From the NCBI GenBank assembly GCA_935421135.1, contig OW285194.1, positions 1,758,501 through 1,822,500 on the forward strand: a DNA stretch of 64,000 nt, given 5' to 3'. The stretch comes from Bugulina stolonifera (lineage: Eukaryota; Bryozoa; Gymnolaemata; Cheilostomatida; Bugulidae). Under the pieces are notes generated by a model. The model saw nothing but the letters and a program-made list of their open reading frames with translations. It did not search any database and was not told the DNA's origin. Both the position numbers and the translations under genes were made by a program. Positions 59,261-64,000 of the stretch are shown in pieces (within the stretch, counting starts at the first letter, position 1; every line of letters begins with the position of its first letter).

Positions 59261-62200
59261 GTTTGTGTGCACTGTCCTACTTCATCAACTCCGACTGCTA
59301 TGTCGACCAGTACTGTTCATCTGGAGGGATATGTGTGCAGAGGTGCATGCTGGGAAATAATGATATGTCAGGGCAGGAGCATTACTGTGTAAGTGGAGAG
59401 TGTCAACCTCTTGTCTCTCAGGCTATGAATACTACAAGGTGATGGTCTCTTCTTACATATTTGGTGAGTATCTAGTACTTGTATGTGTGAGATTTCTTCT
59501 CTGCTATATTTACAATGACTCACCTGTGTTTCATCATGCTTTAGTTCCATCTACACACCTGTATGAGGTATTGCACTGTTAAGGTGTGCCTCCAGGGTTG
59601 GTATATTTACATAGCTGGAATATGTGCGTACCTGAACACCACAGGTATTGATATTCTTCATGTTATTTATTTATTTATGCGGTGTAATGTGGTATATTAT
59701 AGTATATTGCCAACTTTGACTGTGTCCATGGGTTATGTGGTGTATCGTGTACTTCGACTTTGAACTGTGGAATTGGCTCCTCTTGACAGAGTAGTAAATG
59801 TTTCCTGAAATGTGTGATAGGCAGGAGCCATCCAGTCTTTCTATAAGTCTGCTTACAGGAATATAGTACAGCTGACTGTTCAATGAGTTACCTGTCCTAC
59901 ATTATTTGCTTGAGTTGATACAAACTTCCAATCTCTCGCTCAAACAGGAAGTGATGTAGAACATCTCTCATCGTTTTTTCTATGCAGAAGAACTCGCATA
60001 CTCTATAATAATGGTTCAGTAACTCATTTATTTGTTTCAGCCGAAAGAAGATGATTGCGGTGAAGGATGTACCAAAAGTACTCAGTGCGCTCAAGGCCTT
60101 ACCTGTATTCATGGAATATGTTCGGCTCCTTGTTTTAGACAGATTGGCTGTAGAGAAGGGTCTTTCTGTGCAGAAGGTATTTCTTTAATATACGCCATGA
60201 ATTCAAATAATTTAGCTAGATCATGTGACTGATGGTCTTTCTCCATTACTCGAGATTTGACGCTGCTGTTGGGGGCGCACATGTCGTAACTACTACAACT
60301 AATAGTAAGTTCAATTTACTCCTCACCCAGGGACAATGTGTGACAGCTTGTACAGAAGATGAAGATAGAAGAGAGACTCCAATATGCCCCTCCCACTTGT
60401 ACTGTGAGTTTAAAGTTGGCTACTGTAAAACACCCACAGGAGATTAATGTGATTCATCAAATGACTGTGATATTGGTTCTGACTGCTCTGGATGTTTGTG
60501 TAGAGATGGAGCATATCTTGGTAGTAAATGTAAAACAGAGAAAGACTGTGGTAAGTACATGTATGCGTGTTATTATATTTGAGTCGCATGTACATGTATA
60601 TAAAACGTATATATTCTATTCTTACTGAATACATATCTAAACAATGTAATATGTTATATTATATTATGTAATTATGTACTTAGGGAACAGGAAGACATGA
60701 GGTAGCACTGTCAGTATAATAATCAATTGATTATTTTGTTTTATTTACATGAAGGAGTTATGTGTCCTTGGTGGTATCTATTCATCGACTCTCACCAGTT
60801 CAATGGTAGACATACTGCCCAAGTTGATTATTATCCCATGTGTATTGCTGCAAGGTAATGACACATTATACGTGCCATGGTGTCCTTTCTTTCAGTCAGA
60901 TGTGATGTTCTACCAAGAGAGGTGGATACTGAATGTGGCTGTCCAGCCGCTAGAGCCCCACCAATTGAAGAATGTCTGTTATATAGTGTGTATCCTATCA
61001 CTGCATTTGAACCCGATGGCTATACTCTGGTAAGATTATACAAGTATATTGTACTTATGTCTAGATGAGTATGTACCCATTGCTCTTACCCACGATCTCT
61101 ACTTCTTATGTACACAGTTATTAAGATATATACCTTGTTGACAGTCATACTACAGATTTGTAACTTGGTCTTGGTAAAGCTACTAAGTATCACGTCTTAT
61201 ACTATATATTCATACGTAGGTACTCGTGTCTAATGAATAGAGTTGCCATATTCAGTATGTGTATTCTTAGCTGACTCAAAGTGTAGTGCTGATGGTACCA
61301 GATGTGTCTGTAAACAAGGAATAGTACAATATGCAGGGGCTGTCTGCCAGCAACATCTCCAAGGTAAGTGTTCATCTACTCAATCTCTGCATTTCACTGT
61401 CTGGATATCTCTTGACTTGCCACCTTGTTGAACAACAGAGCACTGAAGAAGTGAAATGTCGATATACTCTGTTGTTCCTAGTTGTACTTTCACTTGCATA
61501 TCATATACATCGTAAATGTACTTTATCACAGCACACCGTTGGTGTAAGTGTGAAGGCAACATGTGCCCAGTAATAGTTCGGTTTGCTGCTTCGCCGATGT
61601 TTTAGTATTTAAGCTTGACGATGTCAAAATCAACCATAATTTCAAGTGAACTGTGTCGTGAAATAGGTTTAGGCCCTACATACATGGTAGTCTGACCTAC
61701 TAAATTTTGACAGGATGTGACCAAACTGATTGTCTAGACAACCAAGATTGTGATAACGATCATTGTTATAAGAAATGTAGTACAGGAAGTGACTGCTCCT
61801 GAGTACACTCTATGTAACTCTTATAGTAGTCTACGTCAGCTGCTATGTGACAATGATAGGATATATTTGGGTCACCAGGCTTGTGAGACTATCGAAGGTG
61901 GGAAGAGATTGTGTGTAGCTAAAGATACTTCTGTTATTAAAGGTCAGTTCACTAGTTACTGCTAGCACCTCAGTATTAAAGAGTGGTTCACTATCTACTA
62001 GCAACACCTCAGTATTAAAAAGTGGTTCACTATCTACTAGCAACACCTCAGTATTAAAAAGTGGTTCACTATTAACTAGTACCACCTCAGTTATTAAAAA
62101 GTGGTTCACTATCTACTAGTACCACCTCAGTATTAAAAAGTGGTTCACTATCTACTAGTACCACCTCAGTATTAAAAAGTGGTTCACTATCTACTAGCAA

Positions 62201-62738
62201 CACCTCAGTATTAAAAAGTGGTTCACTATCAACTAGTACCACCTCAGTTATTAAAAAGTGGTTCACTATCTACTAGTAACACCTCAGTATTAAAGAGTGG
62301 TTCACTATCTACTAGTAACACCTCAGTATTAAAAAGTGGTTCACTATCTACTAGTACCACCTCAGTTATTAAAGAGTGGTTCACTATCTACTAGTACCAC
62401 CTCAGTTATTAAAGAGTGGTTCACTATCTACTAGTACCACCTCAGTATTAAAGAGTGGTTCACTATCTACTAGTACCACCCCAGTTATTAAAGAGTGGTT
62501 CACTATCTACTAGTACCACCCCAGTATTAAAGCCGAAATGTTTTCCAAATGTCCCTTCCCGTTGAGTGTACTCTCGCTGTTCATTGTTCTAGTTTTTTTT
62601 TAGTGTACTAGTCACCCCTTGCTATTACTCTATTATTGCAGTTTGTATTTATTTAATTTTAGATGAGAAAAAGAATGCATCTGAATTTGATGACAAAGAG
62701 ATGGAAAGTATTAGAGTTCAGGAGGTCATTTATTGCAG
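59261..62738 (+). pseudogene. Cysteine-rich ectodomain exons (B2)
   Basis: Exons a 59261-59388, b 59545-59644, c from 59703, d 60041-60176, e 60331-60550, f 60755-60854, g 60900-61029, h 61271-61363, i 61714-61942, j 62663-62738. It carries the same shared stops as B1 (TGA in c at 59784-59786, TAA in e at 60445-60447) and the same exon i frameshift. One residue differs in exon i (T to A before C, from cagact to caggct). Confidence 0.6.
61963..62534 (+). repeat. 39-40 bp minisatellite at exon-intron border (B2)
   Basis: About 14 units, one fewer than B1, otherwise the same order of variants; the change is near the 3' end of the array. Confidence 0.9.
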
Positions 62739-63810
62739 GTATAGTTCATAAGCGTAATGTTATCTTATTTGATATAGAGCTCAGTGAAGCATATAAGTAT
62801 TGGACGCTATTCATTCTGTGGAATGGTGTGTTACAATGACCTCTTCATCTTTTTACCAGTATAACAGGGATTGACTTGTTATTATACAGAGAGCGTTTAG
62901 TGTAATATTTATATAAGTGCTAGTTGTTCATACACACGCGTGCCAATAGATACAAGCATGGGAAGACGCTATGGGTGATGCTAGGTTTTCCTCATTATAT
63001 AAAGACTGAAGCAGTATGTGATGAATTGTGATTATTACTGTTAGCTGTAGGTCCTATACATAAATCATACCCAGTCATTCCCTATTGTGTATAGTAGTGT
63101 GTATAAGAGTGAATCTGACTGACTGAATTTATTTGAGCTCATTTGGAAATTCCCAGCCTAGCTTTTCCCATAACTAAGCCGTGTTCGGCAATAATGCGTT
63201 AAAAATGACGACAGCCATCGCGTTAATACGAGACTTATTTAAATTTGTGCGATGATAATGCGATAAATTTTTAATTATATAATATGTGATATTATTTTTT
63301 ATAATTTTTTTTTATCACATTATTGGGAAATTTATTCCATCGTATCATTTGCCCGTCCATCGCATTGATGCTGGAAATGCCCTATATCTACAACATTATA
63401 TATTTATATACATTATATATATATTATTGTGTTTTTGTGCACTGGTGTGGCTGGGGCAGTATAATGCAGTCCATGGTATCTAAAATCTCTGCTTTGATGA
63501 AAGAATTTGTGGAATTTGATGAACTCACAAACAATTTATGGAAGCCATGTCTGTTTCATTTCATGTTGATACTTGAAAATACAAGTTCGTTAATATAATA
63601 TTCCAAGATGAATCTTTCAAAATTTTATAGTCCTGGTAAGTTTGATGCAAAGTAAATAGCATTCCCCAAAAGGTTTAACTTTACTGTTAGGCCTATTAGT
63701 AGTAAACTGCTGTGTGCAAGTAATACCTGTTAGTTAATAGATAAGGTACAGTTTTACCCTTAAAAGAATTTGTCTATACCTACATTGTAGATGTAATTGA
63801 TAAATTTCAG
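62739..63810. other. Intron between exons j and k (B2)
   Basis: Counterpart of B1 21921-23004. The sequence shifts from B1-like to a mixed A/B-like pattern after about 62.9 kb. It includes the (at)n patch at about 63410-63425. No gene seen. Confidence 0.5.
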
Positions 63811-63909
63811 GTGACGCCAAAAACGTGGTCAGCCACATCAAGACCAGATGTCTTGGCCCCCTGTTGCCTGGCACCAGCGACAGGGGGTTTTATAAAGACA
63901 ATAGGAGAG
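63811..63909 (+). CDS. Exon k of type I membrane protein gene (B2)
   Basis: 99 nt between tttcag and gtaagt, same sequence as in the other units (DAKNVVSHIKTRCLGPLLPG...). The remaining five exons are expected beyond the window. Confidence 0.65.
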
Positions 63910-64000
63910 GTAAGTACGACATACAGTGGATATTTTGACAGTGCAAGACATACATGTAAGTCTCAACTGCATGGAGATGAATTGAAGCATAAACCCACTT

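Larger units (their letters stand above)
56813..64000 (+). repeat. Tandem segmental duplication, unit B2 (partial)
   Basis: Fourth copy, cut by the window end inside the intron after exon k. Near-identical to B1 up to about 62.9 kb. Beyond that it differs more from B1 and shares A-like variants (gcgttaaaaatgacg near 63198; gacatacatgtaagtc near 63949), so the young block ends there. Confidence 0.95.

Overview
The window looks like nuclear DNA from an invertebrate animal. It is AT-rich and intron-rich, with short exons bounded by GT/AG, intronic minisatellites, many transposon insertions and no operon-like packing. A marine invertebrate such as a sponge is possible, but nothing here fixes the species. 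I see no bacterial, phage or CRISPR feature.

Layout: one locus is repeated four times in direct orientation. Unit A1 is 1-15955, B1 is 15956-37859, A2 is 37860-56812 and B2 is 56813-64000 (cut by the window end). A and B units differ by several percent and by indels, so they reflect an older duplication. A1 from about 3.6 kb on into B1 up to about 22 kb is almost identical to A2 from about 39.3 kb on into B2 up to about 62.9 kb. This second event is a much younger block of about 18.5 kb, or an allelic misassembly.

Each unit carries the same fragments in order: two candidate exons of an unrecognised upstream gene; a multi-exon gene for a cysteine-rich, probably type I membrane protein; and an array of decayed cysteine-rich exons ending at an AATAAA. 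In the main gene the 5' ectodomain exons carry in-frame stops, two of them shared by all copies. The last six exons form a clean, correctly phased chain ending in a transmembrane segment and short tail. A and B units have decayed differently: A lost about 2 kb with three exons and one splice acceptor, while B has an upstream stop and a 1.4-kb internal tandem duplication.

Mobile DNA sits on top of this. The clearest item is a complete, very young LTR retrotransposon at 51360-56470, with 663-bp LTRs that look identical, a tRNA-Leu primer site, a 4-bp target duplication and an empty site in A1. Its only gene is a 1145-codon Gag-like ORF with proline-rich tandem repeats and a C2H2-like zinc finger; no protease, reverse transcriptase or integrase is present. 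Two 2.05-2.1 kb TA-flanked terminal-inverted-repeat elements (469-2568, 34544-36593), a 641-bp hAT-like MITE (31874-32514), a LINE reverse-transcriptase tail fragment (33948-34208) and a 189-bp near-perfect inverted duplication (33505-34397) complete the picture.
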